A stretch of 64,000 bases of DNA, from assembly GCF_002262935.1 (NCBI RefSeq), contig NZ_NPIA01000003.1, forward strand, positions 310,001 to 374,000, written 5' to 3'. Made by a program: the position numbers and the translations under genes. The stretch comes from Lottiidibacillus patelloidae. Its GTDB lineage: Bacteria > Bacillota > Bacilli > Bacillales > SA5d-4. This document shows positions 53,674-63,609 of this stretch, one piece after another. How positions within the stretch are numbered: position 1 is the stretch's first letter; the number at the start of each line of letters is the position of its first letter. The notes under the pieces are model-generated. The model saw nothing but the letters and a program-made list of their open reading frames with translations, was not told the origin of the DNA and did not search any database.

Positions 53674-54438
53674 CTAATCATGATTAATTAATTCTTTTAG
53701 TAGTAATTCATTGATATCCGCTAATGCTATCTTATCATTTTGTAGCTGTTTTATGGTAGGTAACATTCTATTTAACTTTTCATCTAAATAACCATGTAAC
53801 TTTTCAACTTTTAATACTAATTTTTGCTCCATCCTTTTCACCCGGTATATTTCTTGAAACCACCCCTGTGCCTCTTCCTCAAAATTTTGTTTAAGAAGTT
53901 CAAGAAATATTATTGGTGGGTGCGTTCGCTTAGTAATTATCCAGTTTGTGACTAAATAACATCTCACACTTTGAAAAAGTAACTTGCTGTTATTGTCTTC
54001 TCTTTCGTTATATAGTTTTAAGTTGCGAACCGCCATCTGTTGGTAATGCATTGCTAATTTTAATAACGAGAAAGAATGTATCCATCTTGCTTTAATTTCC
54101 CTAATGATTTCCCCATTTTCTATATATACAATATCTGAATTCAACCACTCATATAAAGAGGAATTAGATTTAAGTAATAGATTACTCATTTTATAAATAT
54201 CCCAACCATGAACTTCAATGCTCTCTGTTAATTGCAAATGAAACGCTTCTTTAGGTCTGTTTACTTTCAAATAATTATCAATTGTATGTTTATAAATAAT
54301 ACCAATGTCGTGATCACTGTTAGTATGTTCTACTTTATAGGCTCTAGAGCCAATTTCAACAGCATAAAGGATGGTGATATTTAATTCTTCAGCCAAATCG
54401 TATAATTTATTAATTATTAAATGCCTATCCATCCTCAT
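53674..54438 (-). CDS. RlaP-type predicted nucleotidyltransferase
   Basis: A 254-residue protein of the polymerase-beta-like RlaP (YcgL) family. The nucleotide-binding G-S motif and acidic pair are in VEIGSRAYKVEHTNSDHDIG near residue 25-44, followed by VHGWDIYKMSNLLLKSN and YEWLNSDIVY. Some relatives accompany RNA repair genes, though none is next to it here. The second codon ATG (54438) has AAAGGTG five bases upstream. Confidence 0.88.
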   Translation of the reverse strand: MRMDRHLIINKLYDLAEELNITILYAVEIGSRAYKVEHTNSDHDIGIIYKHTIDNYLKVNRPKEAFHLQLTESIEVHGWDIYKMSNLLLKSNSSLYEWLNSDIVYIENGEIIREIKARWIHSFSLLKLAMHYQQMAVRNLKLYNEREDNNSKLLFQSVRCYLVTNWIITKRTHPPIIFLELLKQNFEEEAQGWFQEIYRVKRMEQKLVLKVEKLHGYLDEKLNRMLPTIKQLQNDKIALADINELLLKELINHD

Positions 54439-54457
54439 CAAAACACCTTTCTAACTA

Positions 54458-55000
54458 CTAACTCTTCTCTGGTTTAATAAAGACCTCAGAATAATTTGTT
54501 TCTCTTATTAATGCTTGTTCCTCTGCTGGAATTCGTACTTTAAACAAAATAAAAGCATTTGCAATCGAAAATACGATTAATGTTACATAGGCTTGAAAAA
54601 TCATTGGGATTAAAAAAATTTCCAGGCAAACTACTAAATAATTCGGATGTTTAAAAAAGCGAAAAGGACCATTAGCTTTTACTTTTGCTCCTTCAAGAAC
54701 TATTATTTTGGTGTTCCAATACTTCCCAAGCGTAACTAAAACCCATATTCTAAGCAATTGTGTCAAAATTAACAAACCGATTAAAATTGGCCACACTTGT
54801 GACAATGCTTTTTCAAAATAAAGAACTTCAATAAATAGTGAGATGAAAAAAAACACATGGAGCGAAACAATGTATTTATAATGTTCTTTTCCGACCTCGA
54901 TAGCTCCTTGTTTTTTCATGAACGTTTCATTTTTTTTAGCAATATACAATTCGATAATCCGTTGGAAAATGATAAAAGTAATCAAAAATTGAAAAAACAT
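54458..55000 (-). CDS. ypbQ: Isoprenylcysteine carboxyl methyltransferase-like alkylpyrone methyltransferase (BpsB/YpbQ)
   Basis: A 180-residue membrane methyltransferase with about five helices. The catalytic region LEGAKVKANGPFRFFKHPNY, with PAEEQALIRE near the C terminus, is typical of the ICMT fold. In B. subtilis the partner of BpsA (BcsA), named BpsB, methylates alkylpyrones. It lies one base after the bcsA stop, and probably needs the same transcript. ATG at 55000 is ten bases from AAAGGAG; a GTG at 55009 is the alternative. Confidence 0.9.
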   Translation of the reverse strand: MFFQFLITFIIFQRIIELYIAKKNETFMKKQGAIEVGKEHYKYIVSLHVFFFISLFIEVLYFEKALSQVWPILIGLLILTQLLRIWVLVTLGKYWNTKIIVLEGAKVKANGPFRFFKHPNYLVVCLEIFLIPMIFQAYVTLIVFSIANAFILFKVRIPAEEQALIRETNYSEVFIKPEKS

Positions 55001-55001
55001 T

Positions 55002-56105
55002 TTACACACTCTCCTTTCTTGTGCCTTTTAGTAACGCTAGTTCAGAACTAAAACCAGGACCTAATGAAGTCATTAAGCCAAGTTCTCCATCCTTTATTCC
55101 TTTTTTCATTGTCTCTTCAAGCACAAATATTACTGTTGTTGATGACATATTCCCATATTCCTCTAAGACGAAGCGTGAAATATCAGTCATGTTTGGTTGT
55201 AATTGTAACGCCTCTTCATAAGCGTCTAGTACTTTCTTTCCACCAGGGTGAGCAATAAAATGCGAAATATCTTTTTGTGTTACCATATTACTGTCTAAAA
55301 ATTCATCTACATTTTCAGAAAACCAATTTTTAACTAAATTAGGAATACTCTTTGAAAAAACAACAAATAACCCTTCATTCTTAACATCCCAACCCATTAC
55401 ATCTTCGGAATCAGGTTTTAATGTAGATCTTGTGTTTATGATTTCAAATAAATTAGATGTGGCAACTTTCCTTAAAGTTTTCGCTTCTGTTCCAGAAACT
55501 AATGTACATGCGACACCGTCAGCAAATAAGGAACTTCCAACTAAGTTACTTTTTGATTTGTCATTTCGTTGAAACGTTAAGCTACAAAGCTCAACAGTAA
55601 TAACAAGAACATTAGCCTTTGGATAAGCTTTACAGTAATCCATCGCACGCGCTATACCTGCAGTCCCCCCAGCACATCCCAAACCCCAAATCGGTATTCT
55701 TTTTACATGCCTAGAAAAAGGCAAAGCATTAATAATTTTCACATCAATTGTCGGAGTTGCTAGTCCTGTAGTAGATATAAAAAAAATGGCGTCAATTTCA
55801 TCGTAATCCACGCTTTGTTCTAAAAAAGACTTATTTTCTAGACAACTCTTAACCGCTTCAATACTTAATTTTGTTGCATGTTCAATATAAGCGTTATTTT
55901 TCTCTTCAAATGTATGAGGCTCTTTATACCATTCAAATGGCATACAAAAATATCTTGTCCTGATTTGGCCGTTATGAAAAATTGAAAGTAGTCGATCGAT
56001 ATCTTCAAAGCGATCAGAAAACATCGTTTTAGCAAATGATAATGCCTCTTCTTGTTTTAAAGCATAAGGCAAATTGGCATGAGCAACGGAAGTAATAAAT
56101 GGCAT
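55002..56105 (-). CDS. bcsA: Type III polyketide synthase (BcsA/BpsA)
   Basis: A chalcone-synthase-like ketosynthase of 367 residues that extends long-chain acyl-CoA with malonyl-CoA to alkylpyrones or alkylresorcinol-type products. The Cys-His-Asn triad is visible: IWGLGCAGGTAGIARAM (Cys near 144), FIAHPGGKKVLDAYE (His near 296) and LEEYGNMSSTTVIFVLEE (Asn near 329). GGGAGG precedes the ATG at 56105 by seven bases; a few extra codons to 56123 are unlikely. Operon with ypbQ. Confidence 0.94.
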   Translation of the reverse strand: MPFITSVAHANLPYALKQEEALSFAKTMFSDRFEDIDRLLSIFHNGQIRTRYFCMPFEWYKEPHTFEEKNNAYIEHATKLSIEAVKSCLENKSFLEQSVDYDEIDAIFFISTTGLATPTIDVKIINALPFSRHVKRIPIWGLGCAGGTAGIARAMDYCKAYPKANVLVITVELCSLTFQRNDKSKSNLVGSSLFADGVACTLVSGTEAKTLRKVATSNLFEIINTRSTLKPDSEDVMGWDVKNEGLFVVFSKSIPNLVKNWFSENVDEFLDSNMVTQKDISHFIAHPGGKKVLDAYEEALQLQPNMTDISRFVLEEYGNMSSTTVIFVLEETMKKGIKDGELGLMTSLGPGFSSELALLKGTRKESV

Positions 56106-56210
56106 AGGTAATCCTCCCAGCATTTTTCTATACCGTTATCATGCTTACTATTATGTTTTATTATGCAAATTTTGGAATATTACTCCCAGGAAGAAAGTAT
56201 TAAAAATACA

Positions 56211-56240
56211 TAAAAAAGAAGCATAGAATGCATGCTTCTT
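56211..56240 (-). terminator. Terminator of the PAP2 gene
   Basis: AAGAAGCAT pairs with ATGCTTCTT around a 7-base loop, followed by a T run on the minus strand; begins at the PAP2 stop. Confidence 0.9.
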
Positions 56241-56910
56241 ATCTATTACCTATTCTACTAAGCTGACTTTTGCGCACAGTTTGATTGCTTAAGTCTATAC
56301 GAACTCCAATACTAACAATAGCTTCGATTGCTTGAAAAACTACAAATCCTAAAAGGATTGCTGATACTGCATCTAGGATAACATGTTGCTTTACAAATAA
56401 TGTAGATATAATAATTAACAGTGAAGTAATTGAAACCGTCATTACAACTGGTTTACTAATACCCCTTGCCTTAACAATACCGAATAGCATTAAAAAGCTC
56501 GTCAATGAATGGATACTAGGAAAGGCATTGTACGGTTCATCATTAGCATAGATTAATTTAACTAAGGAAGTGAAAAAACCTTTACCTTGTAATTCTGGCC
56601 TTGGGACATGTGTTTGAAAAACAAAATAAATTGCGTAACAAACTAACATTGAAATAAGCATTGTAGCTAATGTTTTCCAATAGATCGCTCGGTCTTTCCA
56701 AGCCAAATATGCCATGGTTAAAAAGATAAATGGATACCAAATAATATAGGGAACTATAAAAATATCAACGAAAGGAATTAACTCATCGACCTTTGTAATT
56801 AATAACTGCGCCCCACGTTGATCGTTATTTAATAAATTATAAAATGTATGAAAAAGCGGGATTAAAAGAAGCGCTGCTAGTGCTAAAACATATTGTACTA
56901 ATTGCTTCAT
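56239..56910 (-). CDS. PAP2-superfamily membrane phosphatase or phosphotransferase
   Basis: A 223-residue protein with six helices. The PAP2 motifs appear as FQTHVPRPELQG (motif 1 near 105), NAFPSIHSLTSFLML (motif 2 near 139) and TLFVKQHVILDAVSAILLG (motif 3 near 187). Sequence is nearest to the inositolphosphotransferase-like branch. Lipid phosphate or headgroup substrate likely. The ATG at 56910 has GAGGAGTG six bases upstream. Located between bcsA and dynA. Confidence 0.88.
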   Translation of the reverse strand: MKQLVQYVLALAALLLIPLFHTFYNLLNNDQRGAQLLITKVDELIPFVDIFIVPYIIWYPFIFLTMAYLAWKDRAIYWKTLATMLISMLVCYAIYFVFQTHVPRPELQGKGFFTSLVKLIYANDEPYNAFPSIHSLTSFLMLFGIVKARGISKPVVMTVSITSLLIIISTLFVKQHVILDAVSAILLGFVVFQAIEAIVSIGVRIDLSNQTVRKSQLSRIGNR

Positions 56911-57054
56911 TCTGTTCACTCCTCATTTGCAAATAAAAACTATTTATCTTATAAACAATTAAATTGTTTGGGAAAATGCGACAATTTTAATTGTAACTTG
57001 TAATTGTTAATAATGAAAGGAAAAACTTCAATTGCGAAACATCTCATATAAAAA

Positions 57055-57082
57055 GGAAAAAGAAGCGGGAAAATCGCTCCTT
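57055..57082 (-). terminator. Terminator of dynA
   Basis: AAGGAGCG pairs with CGCTTCTT (one G-U) over a 7-base loop and runs into TTTTTCC on the minus strand, 15 bases past the dynA stop. Confidence 0.78.
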
Positions 57083-57096
57083 TTCATTTTTATTCA

Positions 57097-60000
57097 CTAA
57101 TTTCTGTTTTGCGAATCAATTTTTGAATATATTTCTTTCACTTCATTCACATTAAATGATGTGTCAAATGCCGCCATCTTTCCAACTTTATAGTCTTCTA
57201 GCAATTCTAACATAGCATTTACTGTATGTTGTCTTTTTAACTCTTGTTGTCTTATATAGTGTTTAATAAACTGATTTAATGTTTGATTTAATTCTTTATC
57301 CATCGTTTCATCTAGTTGCCCTTCAAGGTTTTCCTTCATTTTCACACTACCATCTTGTTCAAAAAACTGTTTACCACTTTTAAAAATCGTTAGCGACTTT
57401 TTAAGCTTATTTAAATCTAACATTTTTAACTCTGATGATATTTTCGGTGAATGTATATCTGAATCTTCAATCTCAGTAAAAGAAATTGAAATTGACGAAC
57501 TTTTGCATTCTTTTTCATCCAGAGAAACTATCGTATTTAATTGTTGATTAATGTAATTTTCAATCCTTAATGTTGTGGCACGAAGTTCTTGCCCCCAATC
57601 ATGTGATAAAAACTCAATTAGTTCTAATAAACATTTATTTAGTGCTACTTTAATGTTTCTTCCATCCTCTTGTAGCGATGAAGGGTTAAATGCATGTTTA
57701 AAACCTTCATTATAACGGAACAATACACGCTTTTTAACATAAAACAAGAGTTCTTCTATTTCTTTTTTAAGTGCTTGATTACTAGAATGTAAGGAGCGAT
57801 TTATTATCGATTCTTTTACATAATTTATTGAACTTAATAATTGTTCTTTCTGAAGTTCCTTTTCTTCTTTTTCACCTAAAGCAGTTGAAATATAATCCGA
57901 TAATACATTTTTAATCGATTCAATTTGCCTTACAGCTGCTTTATCTACATTGAAGGCTAATTCTTGAGAAATAAATGGGAGAAAGTCTCCTTTAAAATTA
58001 CTCATGCCAGAGTCATTACTATTATCAGCTACTAAAGCATTCTTACTAGATACTGGATATAACCTAGGCTTTCTAATTCCACATTCCGTTAAGTTATCTT
58101 CCACATGGTCCATTACCAGTTGAAGTTCTTCGTCATTTTGCGCTAAATCTTTCGCATTAATAATGAAAAACATTTTATCAAGCTCAAATGCATCCTTCAC
58201 TCGCCCTAATTGTATTAGAAATTCTCGATCTGCATGATTAAATGCGTGGTTGAAATATGTTACAAATAACACAGCATCTGCATTTTTAATATAATCAAAT
58301 GCTACGTCTGTATGTCTAGCATTTATTGAGTCCGCCCCTGGTGTATCAACTAAAATGACACCTTGTCTTGTTAGTTCACAATCATAATATAACTCTATGT
58401 TATTTACAAAACATGCTTTATGTTCTAAAGCTACATATTCCTCATATTGCTTACGGTCTACTTTTACGATCTGGCCAAACTTAGTTGATGCCGATTCGTA
58501 ACCTTTCGCAAAAGCTTTTAAAAATGAATAATGTGCTTTTGCATTTTCAACGATATCATTAACAGGTATATCCCTTATAACAGTAAGGGCTTGCTTAAAT
58601 GAGTCAGCCTCTTTATTAAACACTTTTAACGAATGTTGAATGTCGGCTAAAATTTCCGCTTCTTCTTTCATATGAACTAAAATTGTTCCATGCTCATGCT
58701 TTTCGTCAATTGGCAAAATCTTATTAATAGTTGCTGTTGTTGGATTAGGTGAAACAGGAAGAACCTTTTCACCAATTAATGCATTTGCAAAAGAAGATTT
58801 CCCTGCTGAAAAAGCCCCGAATAATGCAATGGTATATCTATTACTTGCTAATCGAGCAGCACGTGTTCTTGTTTGTCTCTCCACTGTTTGAAGGCCCGGA
58901 ATAGTTTTAATTAAATTCGATATTTCTAATAATTGCTTTGAACGTTGTTGTAAGTCAATTTGATGATCGACTACAACTCGATCGACTTTATCCTTATTTT
59001 TATTTTGGTTTTGTCCGCCTCTATCAAATACAATTTGATCGGTAGACATTTGTTTAAAATGATGTGAAACAGTTAGAATTTGGCAATCTTCAGCAGCTAT
59101 TTCCTCTAAACAACCTTTTAGCGATTTAGTCTTATTCTCAATTGTTGTCTTGATGCTAGTTAGCTTTTCGTAAGCATCAATTTTATTCTTAACGATAGTT
59201 AGTTTATTAACAATTTCATCTTCAACAACTTTATTTGATTGAGCAACTTGTTTAATTAAAGGTTGGAATAATTCCATAGCGTACTTTCTATATTCCTTCT
59301 TAATTTCATTTGCTACATCATTAGTATAAGTTAAAATATATTGTCTATTTAACGTTGCACCTTTTTTCACTAATTCTACTAGTTTTTCTTTTGTAAAAGT
59401 GAATTTTGCATCGAATACCGCTTCTTTAAATGATTCATCATACACATTGTGTTTTTTAGTAAATGAAATCATTTGTTCTTTAACAACCCATTCTAAACTA
59501 GAAGAAATCTGTTCACATACATTTTCATGTAATGCGAGTAGTCTTTTTTCTTTCTCTTGTTCGGTTTTCGACTTAGCAAATAGTAGTCCAACTTTAAAAT
59601 TTGGTTGATTTGCTTCTAAAAATTGTTCTGCTAATTCACGTGTTTTAAAAGGCATTAGGATTGCATCTTTTAATATGCTAGCTAACAAGTCTTTAAATGA
59701 ATGGTCAATGTCAGCAACAGCCTCTTGAATTAATGCGAGTTCTTTTATATATTTTTTTTCTTTTGAATGTAACTCGTCTATTGGCTCATTATCCATTAAG
59801 GACAGCAGTTCATTCATCTCTTCTTGCTTCAAGTGTTTTTGGTTTTTATGAAAGTCTTCTATTAAGAAGGATGTCGTATCGTAAATACTATTGGAAATGA
59901 TTGTTTTTTTCTTTTCTATATAATTGTATAACGTAGTTTTTACTTCGTTATATTGGTTGTATTTATTTTCTTGTTCATATAAAGACGTAAAATATACGCC

Positions 60001-60708
60001 AGCAGGTTTGACGTTCCAGTTTGAGAATCCTTCCACTACACTTTCCTTAAAGGCATCGAAAGAAAGCTCATCATCATTATGTTTATCCACTTGATTAATT
60101 ATTAGATAAAGTGGCTTATTATAACTTTGCAACATCTTTGTAAATTGAAAATTACTTTCAGCTTGAACGTGATTATAATCCATTACATAGAAAATGACAT
60201 CTGCTAAATGAAGGGAAGCTTCTGTTGCAATTCGGTGAGCATCATCTGTAGAATCTACTCCCGGCGTATCAAGTACTGCTACACCTTCAGGAAAATTGGT
60301 AGTTGGGTGACTAATTTCAACAGACTTAACCTCATCCCCATCAAGACAGTACTTTTTCACTTTATTGATATCATATGGGTACGAAAACTGAACCGGTTCT
60401 GAATCTCGAAAATGAATTCTAGCATACGGTTTACCAGATTTAACTTTAACGACATTTGCACTTGTCGGAATTGGACTCGAAGGCAACAAATCTTCAGCAA
60501 ATAGTGTATTAATCATTGTAGATTTACCAGCAGAAAAATGCCCACAAAATGCAATGTTTAATTCTTGAGTAGACGCTTTTTCAATTAATTGCTTTATTTT
60601 TTCAGCATTAATCAGATCATTAAATGTTACAAGTTGTTCATGAACCATTGTTAATCTTTTTAATAATTGGTCTTGCGATATATCTTTTGTAATTGTCATT
60701 TTTGTCAT
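57097..60708 (-). CDS. dynA: Double dynamin-like GTPase DynA (YpbR)
   Basis: A 1203-residue fusion of two dynamin-like proteins that tethers and fuses membranes and helps against phage and pore-forming agents in B. subtilis. First GTPase: FCGHFSAGKSTMINTLF (residues 54-70), VLDTPGVDSTD and LIINQVDK. Second GTPase near residue 620: FGAFSAGKSSFANALIGE, LVDTPGADS and FIINAKDL. Each is followed by long helical stalk regions. Size equals B. subtilis DynA. Both GTP sites look complete. Single gene with AAAGGTTGG before the ATG. Confidence 0.95.
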   Translation of the reverse strand: MTKMTITKDISQDQLLKRLTMVHEQLVTFNDLINAEKIKQLIEKASTQELNIAFCGHFSAGKSTMINTLFAEDLLPSSPIPTSANVVKVKSGKPYARIHFRDSEPVQFSYPYDINKVKKYCLDGDEVKSVEISHPTTNFPEGVAVLDTPGVDSTDDAHRIATEASLHLADVIFYVMDYNHVQAESNFQFTKMLQSYNKPLYLIINQVDKHNDDELSFDAFKESVVEGFSNWNVKPAGVYFTSLYEQENKYNQYNEVKTTLYNYIEKKKTIISNSIYDTTSFLIEDFHKNQKHLKQEEMNELLSLMDNEPIDELHSKEKKYIKELALIQEAVADIDHSFKDLLASILKDAILMPFKTRELAEQFLEANQPNFKVGLLFAKSKTEQEKEKRLLALHENVCEQISSSLEWVVKEQMISFTKKHNVYDESFKEAVFDAKFTFTKEKLVELVKKGATLNRQYILTYTNDVANEIKKEYRKYAMELFQPLIKQVAQSNKVVEDEIVNKLTIVKNKIDAYEKLTSIKTTIENKTKSLKGCLEEIAAEDCQILTVSHHFKQMSTDQIVFDRGGQNQNKNKDKVDRVVVDHQIDLQQRSKQLLEISNLIKTIPGLQTVERQTRTRAARLASNRYTIALFGAFSAGKSSFANALIGEKVLPVSPNPTTATINKILPIDEKHEHGTILVHMKEEAEILADIQHSLKVFNKEADSFKQALTVIRDIPVNDIVENAKAHYSFLKAFAKGYESASTKFGQIVKVDRKQYEEYVALEHKACFVNNIELYYDCELTRQGVILVDTPGADSINARHTDVAFDYIKNADAVLFVTYFNHAFNHADREFLIQLGRVKDAFELDKMFFIINAKDLAQNDEELQLVMDHVEDNLTECGIRKPRLYPVSSKNALVADNSNDSGMSNFKGDFLPFISQELAFNVDKAAVRQIESIKNVLSDYISTALGEKEEKELQKEQLLSSINYVKESIINRSLHSSNQALKKEIEELLFYVKKRVLFRYNEGFKHAFNPSSLQEDGRNIKVALNKCLLELIEFLSHDWGQELRATTLRIENYINQQLNTIVSLDEKECKSSSISISFTEIEDSDIHSPKISSELKMLDLNKLKKSLTIFKSGKQFFEQDGSVKMKENLEGQLDETMDKELNQTLNQFIKHYIRQQELKRQHTVNAMLELLEDYKVGKMAAFDTSFNVNEVKEIYSKIDSQNRN

Positions 60709-60869
60709 ATGAAATCCAACCTTTATTTACTTACTATTAACTTAGTATATAACGGAATATGACTTTCCTCAATTTTTCTTACAAAGAAATTAACTTCACC
60801 AACATTTTCCTCAAAAGAATAAAATACCTAATTTTACACAATTTATAGAAGAACAAACGTAGGGAGAGG

Positions 60870-62207
60870 ATGAAAAGCTTGGATGAGGTACTAATATCTA
60901 GGTCATTATTTGGTACAACGATGGGGTTTCATATAATTTTTGCAACACTCGGTGTTGGGCTCCCATTAATGATTTTAACAGCAGAAATAATATACCAAAG
61001 AACAAATGATCATGATTACGCAATCATGGCTAAGCGCTGGACGAAAACGTTTGCGATTTTACTCGGTGTAGCTATCCCATCCGGAACTATTGCAGGGGTT
61101 CAGTTGTCACTACTATGGCCAGGATTTATGGAAATTGTCGGAAAAGTCATTGCACTACCTTTTCAAATTGAAATATTTGCATTTTTCTTGGAAGCATTGT
61201 TTATGTCTATTTATGTTTATGCAGCAGATCGACTTTCGCCATGGATGAGAATAATCAGTTTGTTTTTTGTGGCATTAGGAGCGGTTGCATCTGCAATTTT
61301 AATAACAAATATTCACGCTTGGGAAGGGACACCAACCGGCTTCCGATTGGTCAATGGAGAAGTCGTTGATGTTGATCCATGGGCTGCTTTTTTTAACCCC
61401 AGCTTTTTCGTCACTGCTGGACATGTAACAGTTTCTGCGTATATGACCGGGGCTTTTGTTGTTGCATCTGTAGCTGCATATAAAATGTTGAAAGAAAAAA
61501 AAGATACGAAAGTTTATATATTTCACCGAAAAGCTCTCATGTTAGGTTTAATTATTGGTGGGATATTCTCTGTCTTAACAGCAGTAAACGGCCATGAATC
61601 TGCACAATACTTACATGAATATCAACCAGAAAAATTAGCAGCAGCTGAAGGGCTTTTTGAAACTCAATCCTATGCTCCATTAGCAATCGGCGGTTTTACT
61701 GATCGTGAAAGTAGAGAAGTGAAATATGGAATAGAAATTCCTTGGGCACTTAGTTTCTTAGCTGGAGATCGCTTTGATGAAGTTGTAGTCGGTTTGAACG
61801 ACTTTCCAGAAGAATATTGGCCACCGCTCTTTGTTCATACGTTATTTAACGCGATGGTAGGAATTGGATTTTCACTGTTATTCCTTTCGATCATTGGTTT
61901 TTACTGGCGACATATTCGAAAAAAGCAATTTCCAAAATGGTTAATGTGGGCTTTTGTTTCTGCAGGTCCCCTATCCATGCTTGGAATTGAGTTCGGTTGG
62001 ATCTTTGCTTGTACTGGACGTCAACCTTGGACCATTTACCGTATCCAATTAACGAAAGATGCAGCTACTGGGGCTGATGCAATTGGCGTCATTTTCTTCT
62101 TATTTATAGGATTGTATATCCTTTTAGCTATTGCAACTGTTTTAGTACTTCATTTTTATTTTAAACGTCATCCATTAGAAAAAGAGAAGATCGGAACGAT
62201 ACAATAG
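60870..62207 (+). CDS. cydA: Cytochrome bd-type quinol oxidase subunit I
   Basis: The heme-carrying subunit of a bd-type oxidase, reducing oxygen with menaquinol. Of 445 residues, TTMGFHIIFATLGVGLPLM near 16 holds a heme ligand His, EIFAFFLEALFMSIYVYA and GRQPWTIYRIQL (near 385) are conserved. It is somewhat short with a short Q-loop, and may be the YthA type rather than CydA proper; no cydCD genes follow. ATG at 60870 abuts GGGAGAGG; a TTG nine bases later is possible. Confidence 0.9.
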   Translation: MKSLDEVLISRSLFGTTMGFHIIFATLGVGLPLMILTAEIIYQRTNDHDYAIMAKRWTKTFAILLGVAIPSGTIAGVQLSLLWPGFMEIVGKVIALPFQIEIFAFFLEALFMSIYVYAADRLSPWMRIISLFFVALGAVASAILITNIHAWEGTPTGFRLVNGEVVDVDPWAAFFNPSFFVTAGHVTVSAYMTGAFVVASVAAYKMLKEKKDTKVYIFHRKALMLGLIIGGIFSVLTAVNGHESAQYLHEYQPEKLAAAEGLFETQSYAPLAIGGFTDRESREVKYGIEIPWALSFLAGDRFDEVVVGLNDFPEEYWPPLFVHTLFNAMVGIGFSLLFLSIIGFYWRHIRKKQFPKWLMWAFVSAGPLSMLGIEFGWIFACTGRQPWTIYRIQLTKDAATGADAIGVIFFLFIGLYILLAIATVLVLHFYFKRHPLEKEKIGTIQ

Positions 62208-62210
62208 GAG

Positions 62211-63245
62211 GTGGTTCTTATGGGAGATGAATATTTAGCAGTTGCCATGCTTTGGCTGTTTGTTTTTATATATTCCGTAGCCGCTTCCATTGATTTTGGT
62301 ACTGGATTTTGGTCAATGTTTTATGCCAAACGAAGACATACAAAAGCTACTAAGATTGCCAATCGTTTTTTATCACCTTCATGGAAAATTACGAATGTAT
62401 TTATCGTACTATTAGTAGTAGCACTTATTACTTTTTTTCCAGGTGCTACATTTACATTAGGTGCTGTATTATTAATTCCTGGTAGTATTGTTTTGTTATT
62501 ACTGGCAATTCGAAGTGCATTTATGGTTTATTCGTATGCAGCTTCTAAACATCGCGTTCAACTTAGCTATGTATCAGGTATTACAGGTATATTAATACCA
62601 GGATTTTTAATCAGTGTATTACCAATAACACAAGGTGGATTTATCGCAGTAAATGCTAGTGGCGAACAATTACTACTTGGAAAACTATTAAGTAGCTTTA
62701 GCTTTTATGCTTTTGCAGGGTTTGGTATTGCTAGCACTTTGTTTTTATCTTCATTATTATTAGCAGACTATTCACGCGCTGCTGATGATGATGATGCTTA
62801 TAATACGTATCGGTTTGATGCGATTATTACCGGACCAATTTCTCTTCTAATGGCCTTTCTTGTTTTATTAACTATGGATTTCGAGGCTAATTGGTTATTA
62901 GAGAATTTACTATTTTATCGTAGTTGGTTACTTCTTTCCGTTTGCTTTTTCTTAATTGGGTATGGATCGTTGTTTATTAAGAGAAATGCAAAGATAGGAA
63001 TGCCAAGACTGGCAGTTATAGCTATCGTATTTCAATACTTATTTGCAAGCTATGCCTATGGCAACGCACATTTACCTTACATTGTTTATCCAAACGTAAC
63101 TATTGAATCCGGCTTTACACACCCAGCTATGTTCAAAGCTCTTTTCATCACATATATCGTTGGGTTTTCAATACTTTTACCTGGGTTTATCTATTTTTGG
63201 CGATTGTTTATGACCGATAAGCGTTATGTTAAACAAGAAGATTAA
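62211..63245 (+). CDS. cydB: Cytochrome bd-type quinol oxidase subunit II
   Basis: The partner subunit of 344 residues with about eight or nine helices, starting AVAMLWLFVFIYSVAASIDFGTGFW, which has the CydB/YthB pattern of the family. AGGAGGTGG lies just before the ATG at 62220 (TTG or GTG starts a few codons earlier are alternatives). Three bases after cydA, so both make one unit, closed by a terminator. Confidence 0.9.
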   Translation: MVLMGDEYLAVAMLWLFVFIYSVAASIDFGTGFWSMFYAKRRHTKATKIANRFLSPSWKITNVFIVLLVVALITFFPGATFTLGAVLLIPGSIVLLLLAIRSAFMVYSYAASKHRVQLSYVSGITGILIPGFLISVLPITQGGFIAVNASGEQLLLGKLLSSFSFYAFAGFGIASTLFLSSLLLADYSRAADDDDAYNTYRFDAIITGPISLLMAFLVLLTMDFEANWLLENLLFYRSWLLLSVCFFLIGYGSLFIKRNAKIGMPRLAVIAIVFQYLFASYAYGNAHLPYIVYPNVTIESGFTHPAMFKALFITYIVGFSILLPGFIYFWRLFMTDKRYVKQED

Positions 63246-63248
63246 AAA

Positions 63249-63276
63249 AATCTCGGCGCATTGCCGAGATTCTTTT
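63249..63276 (+). terminator. Terminator of cydAB
   Basis: AATCTCGGC pairs perfectly with GCCGAGATT around a 5-base loop, followed by CTTTT. Confidence 0.88.
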
Positions 63277-63288
63277 AATTAAGTTTGG

Positions 63289-63609
63289 TTATTTTTTTTC
63301 AATTTTTACAGCTGTACCATAAGCAAGAAGTTCTGATGCACCTTGCATTACTTGTGAAGTAACAAATCTCACATTAATAATTGCATCTGCACCCATTCTT
63401 TCTGCATCTTGTACCATGCGTTGAGTCGCTTTTTGTCTTGACTCCGTTAACATTTCGGAATATTCCTTAATTTCGCCACCTACTAATTGACGAAATCCTG
63501 CAATAATGTCTTTCCCAATATTTTTTGCTTGTACGATATTTCCTCGTGCCATACCTAATGACTCTGTCACTTCATAGCCTGCTATTGAATCAGTATTTAC
63601 TAAGATCAT
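63289..63609 (-). CDS. YbjQ-family (heavy-metal-binding domain) protein
   Basis: A 106-residue protein of the YbjQ/UPF0145 family: MILVNTDSIAGYEVTESLGM, ARGNIVQAKNIGKDI and RMGADAIINVRFVTS are diagnostic. The family forms pentameric rings; function is unknown. GAGGAAGAT precedes the ATG. Its start overlaps the end of the upstream membrane protein gene by 20 bases, so they form a coupled pair. Confidence 0.9.
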   Translation of the reverse strand: MILVNTDSIAGYEVTESLGMARGNIVQAKNIGKDIIAGFRQLVGGEIKEYSEMLTESRQKATQRMVQDAERMGADAIINVRFVTSQVMQGASELLAYGTAVKIEKK

